From: Symbiodinium microadriaticum
Lineage: Eukaryota > Sar > Dinophyceae > Suessiales > Symbiodiniaceae
Reading direction: 5' to 3'
Length of the DNA stretch: 64,000 nt
Assembly (NCBI GenBank): GCA_001939145.1
Contig: LSRX01000314.1
Span: 255,683-319,682 of the forward strand
Shown here: one piece after another, positions 30,853 to 40,970 of the stretch
How the letters are laid out: every line of letters starts with the position of its first letter
Numbering within the stretch: position 1 is the stretch's first letter
Position numbers and translations under genes: made by a program
The notes under the pieces: model-generated
Told to the model about the DNA's origin: nothing
What the model saw: the letters and a program-made list of their open reading frames with translations, nothing else
The model's database searches: none

Positions 30853-31085
30853 GAGGACTGACCGAGCTGGCGAAAAGAGAAAAGAGAGAGGGAAGAGGCG
30901 AATCACACCCAAGCTTCAGAACGGCTAGGGTTTTTTCAGGCTTTAAGAGTTCAGGGGTTTAGGAATTCACGGTTTCGGGGGGGTTTTAGGGTCTAGGGGC
31001 TTAGGAAGAAATTTGTCGAAAGGACCTCCATGCAGATGTGCCAGTGAAGGAAGTTGCCGATCAGCTGCCAGGCTTGTCCTTTTAA
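30853..31085 (+). CDS. Two exon candidates, second terminal
   Basis: Exon a begins after GATTGCAG| (30853) and encodes GLTELAKREKREGRGESHPS. Exon b (31005-31085) follows GCTTAG| and encodes EICRKDLHADVPVKEVADQL then PGLSF and TAA. Linkage of the two is an inference from proximity. Exon b looks conserved but I cannot name it. Confidence 0.4.
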
Positions 31086-31124
31086 GAAGGGCATCCAGAT
31101 AATTACTGGTAGCAATAGTCCCAT

Positions 31125-31230
31125 ACACCCTAAACCCTAAACCCTAAACCCTAAACCCTAAAACCCTAAAAACCCTAAACCCTAAACCCTAAAACCCTAA
31201 AGCCCTAAACCCTAAACCCTAAAACCCTAA
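31125..31230. repeat. CCCTAAA block ending at a single N
   Basis: Regular C-rich heptamers end at the unresolved base 31231, where the orientation flips to TTTAGGG at the start of the duplicated segment. Confidence 0.9.
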
Positions 31231-31231
31231 N

Positions 31232-32096
31232 TTAAAAGGGTTTTGGGCGGTTTAGGGTTTAGGGTTTATAGGGTTTATAGGGTTTATAGGGTTTAGGGTT
31301 CAGGGTTCAGGGCATTTTTTACAAGGTTGTTGGGTTTGGGGTTTAGAGTGTAGGAATTTAATGTAGGCATGTTGCCAGGTGTGTGGTCGTTTCTTCTTCA
31401 ACTTCTAGTCAATCCCTGTAGCCTAGCGGGTTAGGCAAGGCTACCAGGAAGTTCGGAGCAGCTTGGACTGTTGAGTTTAGGGGGTGAAGGTTCAGGGTCC
31501 TAAGGGGTTCCGGGAGGGTACTGCAAGGGGGTGAAGGCATATGACTTAGGAGGGCTGAAACAGTTGAGAGCTTTAGGATTTGAGGGTTGGTCGCCTTTGG
31601 ATTTGGGATGCTAAGCCCGACATCCTGAAGCCCAAACCCTTAAGGGTTTAGGGTTGAGGGTTTTAGGGTTTAGGGTTTGGGGAAAATCGGAGGTATTTGG
31701 ATCATGGTCACCTCTAACCTGGAAGCTGATCTCCAACCCAAGGCTTCATTCTCACTAGAACCCCTAGACCGCTAAACCCCTAAACCTACACTTTAAACCC
31801 TAAACCCTAAACCCCTGAAGCCCCAACCCCTATATAAACCCTTTAACCCTGATGCCACTAAACTCTAAGCCCTAAACCTCGAGACCACAACCGTAAACCC
31901 TAAACCCTAAACCCCTAAACCCTAAAACCAAGCTCCAGAGTTGCAGGCCTGCTCTAGGAAGCTGACTTAAGAAACCTTAGGGTCTTTAGGGTTCCATTAA
32001 GGGGCCCATATAGGCTTCTATAAGGGTTTATTTAGGGGTTTAGGGGTTTATGGGTTTAGGGTTTAGGGTTCCAGTTTAAGGGTTTAGGGTTTAGGG
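31232..32096. repeat. 865-bp duplicated segment, copy 1
   Basis: Starts TTAAAAGGGTTTTGGGCGG directly after the single N at 31231 and appears identical to 32637-33501 (offset 1405 bp). It contains unique sequence (for example ACAAGGTTGTTGGGTTTGGG) and heptamer blocks in both orientations. No exon recognised inside. Confidence 0.85.
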
Positions 32097-32219
32097 TATA
32101 GGGGTTTAGGGTTTAGGGGTTTAGGGGTTTAGGGTTTAGGGTTAGGGGTTTAGGGTTTGGGGGTTTAGGGTTTAATTGCATGCTGGCACATCCGAACCCT
32201 GAAACCTTACCGGAGCCTC

Positions 32220-32570
32220 ATGAACAAAAATTCATACACTAACCCTGAGGCCCTGAGCCCTAAACCCCACACCCTAGAGCGCACAACAACCAAAAGCCGT
32301 AAACGCTAGGCGCTAAGCCCTAAACCCTAAGCGCGAAACCCTAAGCCCTAAACACTAAACCCTAAACCCAAAGCCCTAAGCCCTCAGCCTGCCCCAAACC
32401 CTAAACCCAAAGCCCTAAACCCTAAAGCTTAAACCCTAAACCCAAAGCCCTCAGCCCTAAACCCTAAATCCAAAGACCTAAGCCCTAAGCCCTAAACCCT
32501 AAACCCTAAGCCCAAAGCCCTCAGCCCCAAACCCTAAACCCTAAACCCCAAGGCCCTAAGCCCTAAACCG
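32220..32570. repeat. CCCTAAA/CCCTAAG block
   Basis: Long C-rich block with CCCAAAGCC variants between the two copies of the duplication. Confidence 0.85.
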
Positions 32571-32631
32571 ACTCCGAGGCTGTATAGCTACCACGACCCC
32601 GAGAACCCGGAGCCGGGCATGTGCTACAAAG
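32567..32631 (+). CDS. Short exon upstream of duplication copy 2
   Basis: Encodes PTPRLYSYHDPENPEPGMCY then K, ending at AAAG|GTATGT. Good donor and G/C-rich codons. The acceptor is not clear in the C-rich repeat. Confidence 0.45.
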
Positions 32632-32636
32632 GTATG

Positions 32637-33501
32637 TTAAAAGGGTTTTGGGCGGTTTAGGGTTTAGGGTTTATAGGGTTTATAGGGTTTATAGGGTTTA
32701 GGGTTCAGGGTTCAGGGCATTTTTTACAAGGTTGTTGGGTTTGGGGTTTAGAGTGTAGGAATTTAATGTAGGCATGTTGCCAGGTGTGTGGTCGTTTCTT
32801 CTTCAACTTCTAGTCAATCCCTGTAGCCTAGCGGGTTAGGCAAGGCTACCAGGAAGTTCGGAGCAGCTTGGACTGTTGAGTTTAGGGGGTGAAGGTTCAG
32901 GGTCCTAAGGGGTTCCGGGAGGGTACTGCAAGGGGGTGAAGGCATATGACTTAGGAGGGCTGAAACAGTTGAGAGCTTTAGGATTTGAGGGTTGGTCGCC
33001 TTTGGATTTGGGATGCTAAGCCCGACATCCTGAAGCCCAAACCCTTAAGGGTTTAGGGTTGAGGGTTTTAGGGTTTAGGGTTTGGGGAAAATCGGAGGTA
33101 TTTGGATCATGGTCACCTCTAACCTGGAAGCTGATCTCCAACCCAAGGCTTCATTCTCACTAGAACCCCTAGACCGCTAAACCCCTAAACCTACACTTTA
33201 AACCCTAAACCCTAAACCCCTGAAGCCCCAACCCCTATATAAACCCTTTAACCCTGATGCCACTAAACTCTAAGCCCTAAACCTCGAGACCACAACCGTA
33301 AACCCTAAACCCTAAACCCCTAAACCCTAAAACCAAGCTCCAGAGTTGCAGGCCTGCTCTAGGAAGCTGACTTAAGAAACCTTAGGGTCTTTAGGGTTCC
33401 ATTAAGGGGCCCATATAGGCTTCTATAAGGGTTTATTTAGGGGTTTAGGGGTTTATGGGTTTAGGGTTTAGGGTTCCAGTTTAAGGGTTTAGGGTTTAGG
33501 G
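32637..33501. repeat. 865-bp duplicated segment, copy 2
   Basis: Matches 31232-32096 by eye without differences. Here it continues directly from the GTATGT donor of a real exon, so this copy is likely the authentic location. A single N occurs shortly after, at 33568. Confidence 0.85.
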
Positions 33502-33653
33502 GTTTGTGGGTTTATATGGGTTTATATGGGTTTAGGGTTTAGGGTTCCATTTTAAGGGGCCTATATANCCTTCTACCAAGGATCCTACTATTTAGGGTAC
33601 TATATTAGGGTCCCCGATTTTCGGAAACCCCCGGTTCTGAGGACCCCCCCTAT

Positions 33654-33768
33654 AGCTTTCCTCCGCCGAAGGTCGGACCGCCGCGCTTTGCGAAGGGTAC
33701 GCACATGCTGACCCCTCTGATGGATGCACCCCCTCCTTCCCAGGAGCGGCTTCTGGTTTCTGGGTTAG
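33654..33768 (+). CDS. Exon candidate
   Basis: Encodes PPKVGPPRFAKGTHMLTPLM and DAPPPSQERLLVSGL, ending at TTAG|GTTTAAGG. Pro-rich, G/C-rich codons. A further tiny segment ending GCAGAG|GTAAGT at 33886 has a consensus donor. Confidence 0.45.
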
Positions 33769-34034
33769 GTTTAAGGGATTAGGGGTTAGGGCTCATAAGG
33801 CCTAAGGTTCCGGGTTAGGGGTTGGGCGGCTGGGGTTTGAGTTTAGGGTCTTGCGGTTTGGAGCTCCGCACAAGGAAAGTGCAGAGGTAAGTAGGGCGCT
33901 GGATCTCTCTTATGTGTCTGATGGCTGCGGTGATGCCCGAAACCCCCCCAACCCCTACAAAGCCTAAACCCTAAACCCTAAACCCTAAACCCTAAACCCT
34001 AAACCCCAACCCTAAGCCGTCTCATAGTCCCATC

Positions 34035-34109
34035 ATGCGGAGCCGCGCCACCCCCCACATGAACTCCACCTCCCGGAGCCTGCTCCTAGCGCACGGCTTT
34101 GCCTGGTTT
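34035..34109 (+). CDS. Exon candidate with possible start codon
   Basis: ATG 34035 opens MRSRATPHMNSTSRSLLLAH then GFAW and runs into TTTAGGG. It could be an N-terminus with a targeting peptide or an internal exon. The minus strand is also open here. Confidence 0.3.
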
Positions 34110-34516
34110 AGGGTTTTGGGTTTAGGGTTTAGGGTTTTTTTCTGAACTTTACCTAAGTTTCGGATCCTAAGTCTAGGACATTCAGGGGCCCTAAACTTCC
34201 CACCTGCAGCTTCCTTTAAAGTATGGAATAAACTTCCAAACCCTTCCACTCTGTTCCCTATACCCCTATAAACCTTATCAGCCCGATAAGCCCTAGACCC
34301 TTTCAGCCCTATAGCCCTTGACCCTCTACACCCTAGCCACTAGAAACCCTATAACACTAAGCCCTTTGAGCCCTATACCCCCCTAAACCCTAAACTCTAA
34401 GCTTTAAACTCCCTCAACCCAAAACTCTAAACCTTTTAAACTGCCCTAAACAAACCCTAAACCCTAAACCCTAAGCCCTACAGCAGCCCTAGCCCTGACG
34501 TGGCACACGGCTGCAG

Positions 34517-34771
34517 GAGCCTCCGACCGTCCGCGCATTCTGCCCTGCCGGCTCAGCCATCATCATGGACATGCGGGCGCGGGTTCCCAGAGAGCCCAAG
34601 ACTACTACCGTTTCGGGTTTGCGCTAAAACCATATACCTTTCAGTATAATGTTGAGGCCCTTTCTGGGTGGGCTCTCTGTGGTTAGGGCTTGCCTGGTTA
34701 CTTGAACTCCATGCAACCTACCTTTTCTATGGCTCCTCATGATTATTTCCTTACAGCCTTTGAAAATGCAG
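34517..34771 (+). CDS. Two exons split by a family E element used as GT-AG intron
   Basis: Exon a 34517-34582 follows GGCTGCAG| and encodes EPPTVRAFCPAGSAIIMDMR. Exon b 34687-34771 encodes GLPGYLNSMQPTFSMAPHDY then FLTAFENA, ending at GCAG|GTTCTT. The 104-bp intron 34583-34686 begins GTTCCCAGAGAGCCC and ends GGGCTCTCTGTGGTTAG, i.e. a family E element. Frame is kept (phase 0). GSAIIMDMR faintly resembles the C-terminal part of phytanoyl-CoA dioxygenase-type proteins, but the next residues do not, so no name is given. Confidence 0.45.
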
Positions 34772-35099
34772 GTTCTTGAGGGTTAATGTTGAATTTAGGG
34801 TTCGGCTCGAGGTCTCTCGTCTGCGGGTTTTGAACACCGAGTCTCTGCCTCAGAAAGCCTGAAGAAAAAGACAAAAAAAGCCGAAGCATCCAGACCCACA
34901 GTATACCGAAACCCATAAACCCTAAACCCGAAACCCTCAACCCTGAAACCCTAAATCTCACAAATCGATAACCTTTCAGGGTTTATAGGGTTTAGTGTGT
35001 TTAGGGTTTATAGGGTTTAAAAATCCAAAGACACAGCTCTTAAGCCTAAGCCTCGCAAGTCTCCTTTGTTGCCTTTCTTCTGCTTAGTTGGTTTCGAAA

Positions 35100-35215
35100 T
35101 CCCCTTGTTTAGGGTTTAGGGTTTAGTGTGTTTTAGGGTTTTAGGGCTTTGGGGTTTTAGGGTTTAGGGTTTAGGGCTTTAGGGTTTTAGGGTTTAGGGT
35201 TTAGGGTTCCTGCCA
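35100..35215. repeat. TTTAGGG block
   Basis: G-rich heptamers with TTTTAGGG variants directly upstream of the next open frame. Confidence 0.85.
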
Positions 35216-35223
35216 GCGAGGAC

Positions 35224-35500
35224 ATGGAGGATTCTGGTTTCTGCTGCGGCTGTAAAGAGTGGAATGAGTCCGACTTCCCTCTCTTGGTTTCTATTGGGCT
35301 ACCTTGCAAAGGCAGCAGAGGCGGCGCATATTTCCCATCTTGGGGGAAAACCTTGGGTTTTCAATCAGTGCCCACCAATTCTCAACCCTTAACCAGTTGG
35401 AGCCTTCTGACGACAAGGACAACTCGTTTAAGAACGGCTTAAGAAAGCCTATGCAGCACAGCTTCATGGCCGAACACACTGCGCTATGCCTTTTACACCC
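35224..35500 (+). CDS. Small open frame or exon pair
   Basis: ATG 35224 encodes MEDSGFCCGCKEWNESDFPL and YFPSWGKTLGFQSVPTNSQ, stop at 35440-35442. An overlapping frame becomes protein-like further on (NQLEPSDDKDNSFKNGLRKP). Either two exons with a short intron or a frameshift. It ends at AC and TC microsatellites (35500-35585). Confidence 0.4.
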
Positions 35501-35664
35501 AACCACACACACACACACAAGCGCATGCACGCACGACTCTCTCTCTCTCTCTTTGTCTCTCTCGCTCTCTCTCTCTCTCTCCCTCTTGCACTCCGTCTCT
35601 CTCGATGCGTGTATGGTGTTCCTCACCCTTGGCCCTCCATCGGAATCCGGGTTTAGGATTTAGG

Positions 35665-36160
35665 GACCCCAAACCCTAAACCCTAAACCCCAAACCCTAA
35701 ACCCCAAACCCTAAATCCTAAACCCCAAACCCTAAACCCCAAACCCTAAACCCTAAACCCCAAACCTATAAGCCCTAAACCCCAAACCCTAAACCCCAAA
35801 CCTATAAGCCCTAAACCCCAAACCTATAGACCCCAAGCCCTCCAGGTGTGGCATGGAGGCACGGCGAATCTATCTGCCATGGCGCGGCCGATGTTGTCTG
35901 CTCTTCGGCTCGGACTTTGAGACCCGATATAACCTGATCAATCCTTTGGGTTTAGGCTTTCGGGTTCAGGGTTTGGGTTTAGGGGTTTTGGGTTTAGGGG
36001 TTAGGGTTTAGGGTTTAGGCTTTAGGGTTCAGGGTTTGGGTTTAGGCTTTAGGGCTTAGGGGTTAGAGTTTAGGGTATAGGGTTTAGGGGTTTAGGGTTT
36101 ATTTTAGGCTTTAGGGTTTAGGGGTTAGGGCTTAGGGTATAGGGTTTAGGGGTTTAGGGT
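35665..36160. repeat. Paired CCCTAAACCCCAAA and TTTAGGG blocks
   Basis: C-rich 14-bp units (CCCTAAACCCCAAA) at 35665-35835, unique DNA, then a G-rich block at 35945-36160. Opposite orientations flank about 100 bp of unique sequence. Confidence 0.9.
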
Positions 36161-36165
36161 GTAGG

Positions 36166-36360
36166 GTGATGCTCCAAAGCACTATCCAACACGGCCCTGG
36201 GATCTTAGTATGTTTCGTCTTGGTGTTAGCATTACAGTCTTGCCTCTCGCGGTTGGCTTTGAGTCCAAAGCTGCGTGTTTTTTTGGAATGCTGTGGGTAC
36301 AGTCGCTTTTTGTTGCGCAGTAGCCTCGATTTTAAAATTGCATCCGAGGGTTTGCACTGA
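36166..36360 (+). CDS. Open frame after repeat, doubtful
   Basis: Encodes LQSTIQHGPGILVCFVLVL then RLALSPKLRVFLECCGYSRF. Hydrophobic N-terminus could be a signal anchor, but there is no supporting context. Confidence 0.25.
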   Translation: MMLQSTIQHGPGILVCFVLVLALQSCLSRLALSPKLRVFLECCGYSRFLLRSSLDFKIASEGLH

Positions 36361-36531
36361 CGCCGAAGCCCGGAACCCTAAACTCTGGGAGGAATCCACT
36401 GCAAAACACCCCTAAACCCCAAACCCTAAGCCCTAAACCCTAAACCTTAAACCCTAAACCCTAAGCCCTAAGCCCCATAAGCCCGAAGCCCTAAGCCCAA
36501 ACCCTCCTGCTGGTGCACCAGGTCCACTATG

Positions 36532-36903
36532 CTGGGCCAGATTACAGCGAGGATGTGCTCAAGGAGCTAGCAGGGAGAAGCAATAGGGGTTCAAGGTGGG
36601 TAGGACGGAGAGTTGGGTAGGACGGAGACTAGGCTTAGGGCTTTTGGTAGGTGTGGCTGGGATTAGGGTTTAGGGTTTAGGTTCTTATCAACCACCGTAC
36701 ACGGCATGTTGAGATCTAGAGCTTGAATCGCTGGGTGTTGCTGCTATATTTGCTTTGGGCCTTCGATGAGGTCATGGGAGACAGTTCAAGTCATATTTCC
36801 AACATCATCACCTCAAGCACTCCGCATGCCTTTACAGTCCGCATGGAACTACCCAGACCCTGTTCAAACTTGTTCAGGGCACTCGAATATCGCTGAATCT
36901 ACG
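36532..36903 (+). CDS. Two exon candidates
   Basis: Exon a 36532-36595 follows GTGCACCAG| and encodes VHYAGPDYSEDVLKELAGRS, ending at TCAAG|GTGGGT. Exon b (about 36718-36903) encodes NRWVLLLYLLWAFDEVMGDS, SSHISNIITSSTPHAFTVRM and ELPRPCSNLFRALEYR before TGA. Exon b overlaps another open frame (36766-37014). Linkage is inferred. Confidence 0.4.
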
Positions 36904-37257
36904 GACTCTTGCAGCCCCTTTCTAGGATGGCGGCAGCATCCCGCTGCTTGGCCTACTCTTGGCTTTTCGTGTCGTGCTGGGAAAACCCCTAAGCCCCTAA
37001 ACCCCAAACCCTAACCCCCAAACCCTAAACCCCTAAACCCTAAAACCTAAAACCGGAACCAGGATGCATGTTGGAGACTCGGGATTCACGAGCTCTCATT
37101 TCTCGCTTCAGTTGCTCGAAGCTGGTGGTGTCGAGTAATCCTAAGCCCCAAACCGAAAAAATACACCCTAAAAGCCCTAAGCCCTAAACTGGATTGCCGG
37201 GGTATGAGTAGAGGGCTTTACACAGTGCTGGTGTGCCCACGGTCGAAGCCCACATGT

Positions 37258-37358
37258 GTAGTTCTCTTTATTTTGGGTCCGTTCTCCTTTGTGTAAGGGA
37301 GCGATACTCTCTGGGGGACCTAAAAAGGGATCCTCCTAATTCAGAGAACTGCCCGCAT
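37258..37358. mobile_element. Family D element, copy 6
   Basis: GTGTAGTTCTCTTTATTTTG to AATTCAGAGAACTGCCCGC with interior ACCTAAAAAGGGATCC. Confidence 0.6.
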
Positions 37359-37832
37359 ATAAATGTAGATGCAGAAGTGCCAGGAGCCGAAAATCTAAAC
37401 CCTTGAACTCCAAACTGGAAGCTCTTCGAACGCTCCAGCGCTGGGCTTTGGCTTTGCTTTTGCCCGGGCTGGGCCGAATGGAAGTCCTCTGACCCTGAAA
37501 ACGCCATAGAGCTTGGAATTAACCCAAGACCCGAAAGCATAAACTCCCGAGAAAGCCGTTAACCCTAAACTTGAAGTCTAAACATTGCCCAACAAGGTCT
37601 TTTGGAACTTGCTACTGGTGCTACCACCGCGGAGCCGTGTCCGCAGCGGATATTGAGCAGCTGTCTCCTCGCGGTGCCTCGGCAGCAACATGAACTCAAG
37701 ATTTGAAGAGAATGAACTGGCGGTAGCAACAAAACCCCCTAAACCCTAAACCCTCAACTCCTAAACCGCCTAAACCCCCGTAACCCAACTGCAGCCTGTG
37801 TTTCTTGGGGGTGGTTTTGGAGTACTGAAGTG

Positions 37833-38112
37833 CTACGGTTGATGATATAAATCCTCCATTACCCGTAATAAGGTACATACCATAGCTCCCATGGTTTACT
37901 TGGAGGTTCATGGGTAGTTATATGTGGGGTTATATGTAGCAGAACTGTAATTATAACCCATATTAGGGGACTTGTAACCCCATTTGTAACTACCCCTGAA
38001 CCCCAAAACCCTATAGAACCCTTTAAAGGAACCCTTACAGGAACCCCATAACCCCAGTTATAACTACCCCTGGACCTCCAAGTAGGGTCCTTAAGTACTA
38101 GCAGAAGGCCGA
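37833..38112. mobile_element. Family B element with family C elements nested in it
   Basis: TACGGTTGATGATATAAATC to CATAGCTCCCATGGTTTA is the left half of a reverse family B copy. CTTGGAGGTTCATGGGTAGT then starts family C sequence, which ends with ACTACCCCTGGACCTCCAAG, and TAGGGTCCTTAAG resumes family B. TA stands at both junctions. The nested part (about 37899-38087) is longer than one C unit and contains a second C-type right end. Confidence 0.7.
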
Positions 38113-38159
38113 ACGACCGTTGAGGAGTCCTCAGGCCCGAGGAGCAAGGAGCTTGAATG

Positions 38160-38320
38160 TTTTAGGGTTTAGGGGTTTAGGGTTTGGGGTTTAGGGTTTG
38201 GGGTTTAGGGTTTGGGGTTTAGGGTTTGGGGTTTAGGGTTTGGGGTTTAGGGTTTGGGGTTTAGGGTTTGGGGTTTAGGGTTTAGGATTTAGGGTTTAGG
38301 GTTTAGGGCTTAGGGTTAAA
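38160..38320. repeat. 14-bp tandem repeat TTTAGGGTTTGGGG
   Basis: About nine regular units of alternating TTTAGGG and TTTGGGG, ending in plain TTTAGGG. Confidence 0.9.
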
Positions 38321-38751
38321 ATCCTAAAACCCAAGCCCTAACCCCCAATGTAGACTCTCGATTAGTAAGCCCACTGCGTCAAAAGGCTCTCACTTTCAAT
38401 TCCGACATTACTGCCCCTTTAAGGTGACACGAGCTTCGTGTAGAGGTCTGAACAATCAGCATAATGCTATCATTGTGAATTGTTAAGGCGGTCAGCGCTT
38501 CAGTTGACATGTAGGGCGAGAAGGAGTCAAGAACTTGCAGTCCAGATGTTCACTCACAAGATCATGTACCTGTACCTAAATTACTAAACCCATGAACCCT
38601 AAACCCCACACCCTAAACACTAAATTAGACGCAACCTAGAGCCGTGGCCCTGAAAGTAGGTTTGGGTTCTAGGCTTTTGTCAAGGGTCTACACTATTATC
38701 CGTAGTTGGGTTTCGAGAGCCCAGTCGCTTCGGTGTTGAGTGGGCTTAATG

Positions 38752-38863
38752 TAGGAACCTGATTAAGAAACCCTAGCCCCCATAACCCCGATGTATTAGG
38801 CTTCATACAAAGAACCCTAATAATGACCCAGAGTTTCTTAATCAGGATCCTAGATTAGTGTCG
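38752..38863. mobile_element. Family G hairpin element, single copy
   Basis: TAGGAACCTGATTAAGAAAC and GTTTCTTAATCAGGATCCTA are inverted ends. The interior carries ACCCTAGCCCCCATAACC and ATACAAAGAACCCTAATAAT. Confidence 0.7.
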
Positions 38864-39279
38864 ATGGATGTCATTTTACCGTCGACTTGCCGCCCCACCG
38901 GCAGTTTTTTTGCATGTTGTCAGCTGCGCGTAGCTGCCAAAAAGCTGAGTCAGTGAGGGTGGCCCTCCCGGCCTATGCCAGCCCACTTTGTTCTTCGGCC
39001 CCTTCTAAGCTCTACGACAATTAAGATGAAGTTAAGACATGGGAAAGGATAGATTCCAGTACTATCGGGTCGGCAATTTACTAGTAGCGCCCTCCTCGCA
39101 GTCCCTAGCCCCAGAGCCCAGCGATCTTCCAGATGAAAGGTTACCGAAGTCTGTCAAGGTTTAGGGCACACCTAAGCACTTGCACTGCGAATCAGAGCCA
39201 TAAAGCTCTGTAGCCGCTACCTGCAAAGTTTGAGCTAGAGCACTGCCCCATCCCTTCACGGAAGCGCGTGCCCACACAC

Positions 39280-39725
39280 AGACACGCACATGCACACGGA
39301 CACGCACGCACACGGACATGTCGTTCAAGCACGCACGCACGCACACACACACACACACAGACAGACACACGCACGCACATTATGTGTATGTGAAAGTCTG
39401 CTTGTTTGATTGTTAATTACCTATCTATGTAGGTATTCATATATATATATATATATATATTTGTATGTATGTATGTATGTATGTATGTATGCATGTATGC
39501 ATGTATGCATGTATGCATGTATGCATGTATGCATGTATGCATGTACCTATGTACGTATGTAGGTAGGTAGGTAGGTAGGTAGGTAGGTAGGTAGGTAGGT
39601 AGGTATGTGCATACAAATGTCTTATTTTCCATCCATCCATCCATCCATCCATCGATCGATCCATCCATCCATCTATGGATCTATCGATCTATCTATCTGT
39701 CTATGTATCTATCGACCTGTATCCA
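39280..39725. repeat. Compound microsatellites
   Basis: ACAC/GCAC (39280-39380), (TA)n, GTAT/GCAT (39462-39545), GTAG (39560-39605) and ATCC (39630-39675) follow one another. No coding content; Tyr/His/Met frames are artefacts. Confidence 0.95.
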
Positions 39726-40321
39726 CTCAAAAAACCCTTGTTGGATGCATAGACATGTACATGTGGATGTAGATGTAGGTTCAAAGATAGATATACATCC
39801 TTGCAAGCACCAGTTTCAAGGTTTCGGGTGGTTCTGGTGGATGGCGCCGGGCAATCGTCGGATGTATGCTGCGAAGCCTTGATCAACTTTTCCTCGATCG
39901 TCGTAGGGCTTGCCGAAGCCCTGAACCCTAAACGATGCAAGAATTGTTTAATAACGAACAGTGATTCCTAAATCCTAAACCTTAAGTAAGAGTGATATCA
40001 ACATATGGTAATAACGAATTAAAAACAACACATGAAGCCGTTACCCGAACCACGGAATCCAAACCGAAGCCCTCGCCTCCAAACCCTAAAACCCTAAATC
40101 CCTAAACCTAAACCCTTAAAGGAACCCTGAAAGGAATCCTTCAACGAGCCCCCGATAGATCTTAAAGTCATAAAACCTAGAGGCCGGCTCCTTTGCCAAC
40201 ATCTCGTGGTCCCCGAGACGCAGGTATACTGTGCGTGCCACGGCAGACCCTTGCAGGGTTCCTTTTAAGGGCTTAAATCAGGGCTCTTTTTCGGGTTTTT
40301 TCGACGCTTAGGGTTTGGGGT

Positions 40322-40430
40322 CTACTTGGAGGTTCATGGGTAGTTATAGGTGTGGTTAATTCTAGCAGCCCCTCTGTGCACCCGACCTGAACCCCAAATA
40401 ACTTACCGTTTTGAGGACTTCTACAATTCG
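40322..40430. mobile_element. Chimeric junction of truncated family C and family H elements
   Basis: CTACTTGGAGGTTCATGGGT begins family C but stops after GGTTAATTCTAGCAG. About 25 bp later GACCTGAACCCCAAATAACT begins family H and stops after GAGGACTTCTACAATTC. Confidence 0.55.
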
Positions 40431-40461
40431 AAATGCTCTCGGGGGGTTTTTTTCTAATGCC

Positions 40462-40970
40462 TAAACCCGCCCATTCGGTCCGACCGTTTCTGGGCTCCGT
40501 CAGTCATCCTCCGGCACTGCGCAGTAGCACCACTCTGACACTCGGAGTTGCCATGCCCCGTTTTATGTCCTCATCCGCTCTGAGACTGGGGCAGATACTG
40601 GTCCAGGCTCTTACGAGGTGCCTGTGGACTGCGCTTGGTGGGCGATCCCAAATAGACATCGTGATGCATATGCCGGAAGGTCACGCTGAAACGATGATTT
40701 AACATTTCATGACGGCTTGGGACACGAGACACGCATCAAGAGGGTCGATGCAGCGGATGCTGCCGGGAACTTCGTGAAATTGATTGATGTGCAGCGGTTT
40801 TGCATTCGACAGGATGAAGGAGATTTCAGGCCGCCTGGGCGAATCTCTGGTCGCAGCCAGCTGCATCACAACCGTGGCCGAGCAAAAGAAGATACTCCAG
40901 GCAGAGACCCAAGCACTCATCAGGAAGTCTAAACAAGTCAGCTGCAGGTTTTGATTCAAATTCATATAAG
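40462..40970 (+). pseudogene. Decayed coding sequence, unknown family
   Basis: One frame encodes FGPTVSGLRQSSSGTAQ, TAG, CHAPFYVLIRSETGADTGPG, SYEVPVDCAWWAIPNRHRDA, TGA, then LTFHDGLGHETRIKRVDAAD and AAGNFVKLIDVQRFCIRQ. At about 40814 the good frame shifts by one base to MKEISGRLGESLVAASCITT and QALIRKSKQVSCRF with TGA. Two stops plus one shift over about 500 bp mark a relic of a once continuous protein with no intron, so possibly a retrocopy. Confidence 0.45.

Noticed and set aside
34517-34582. Naming this exon a phytanoyl-CoA dioxygenase
   Set aside because: Only about nine residues resemble that family and the expected His after the Arg is absent after splicing.
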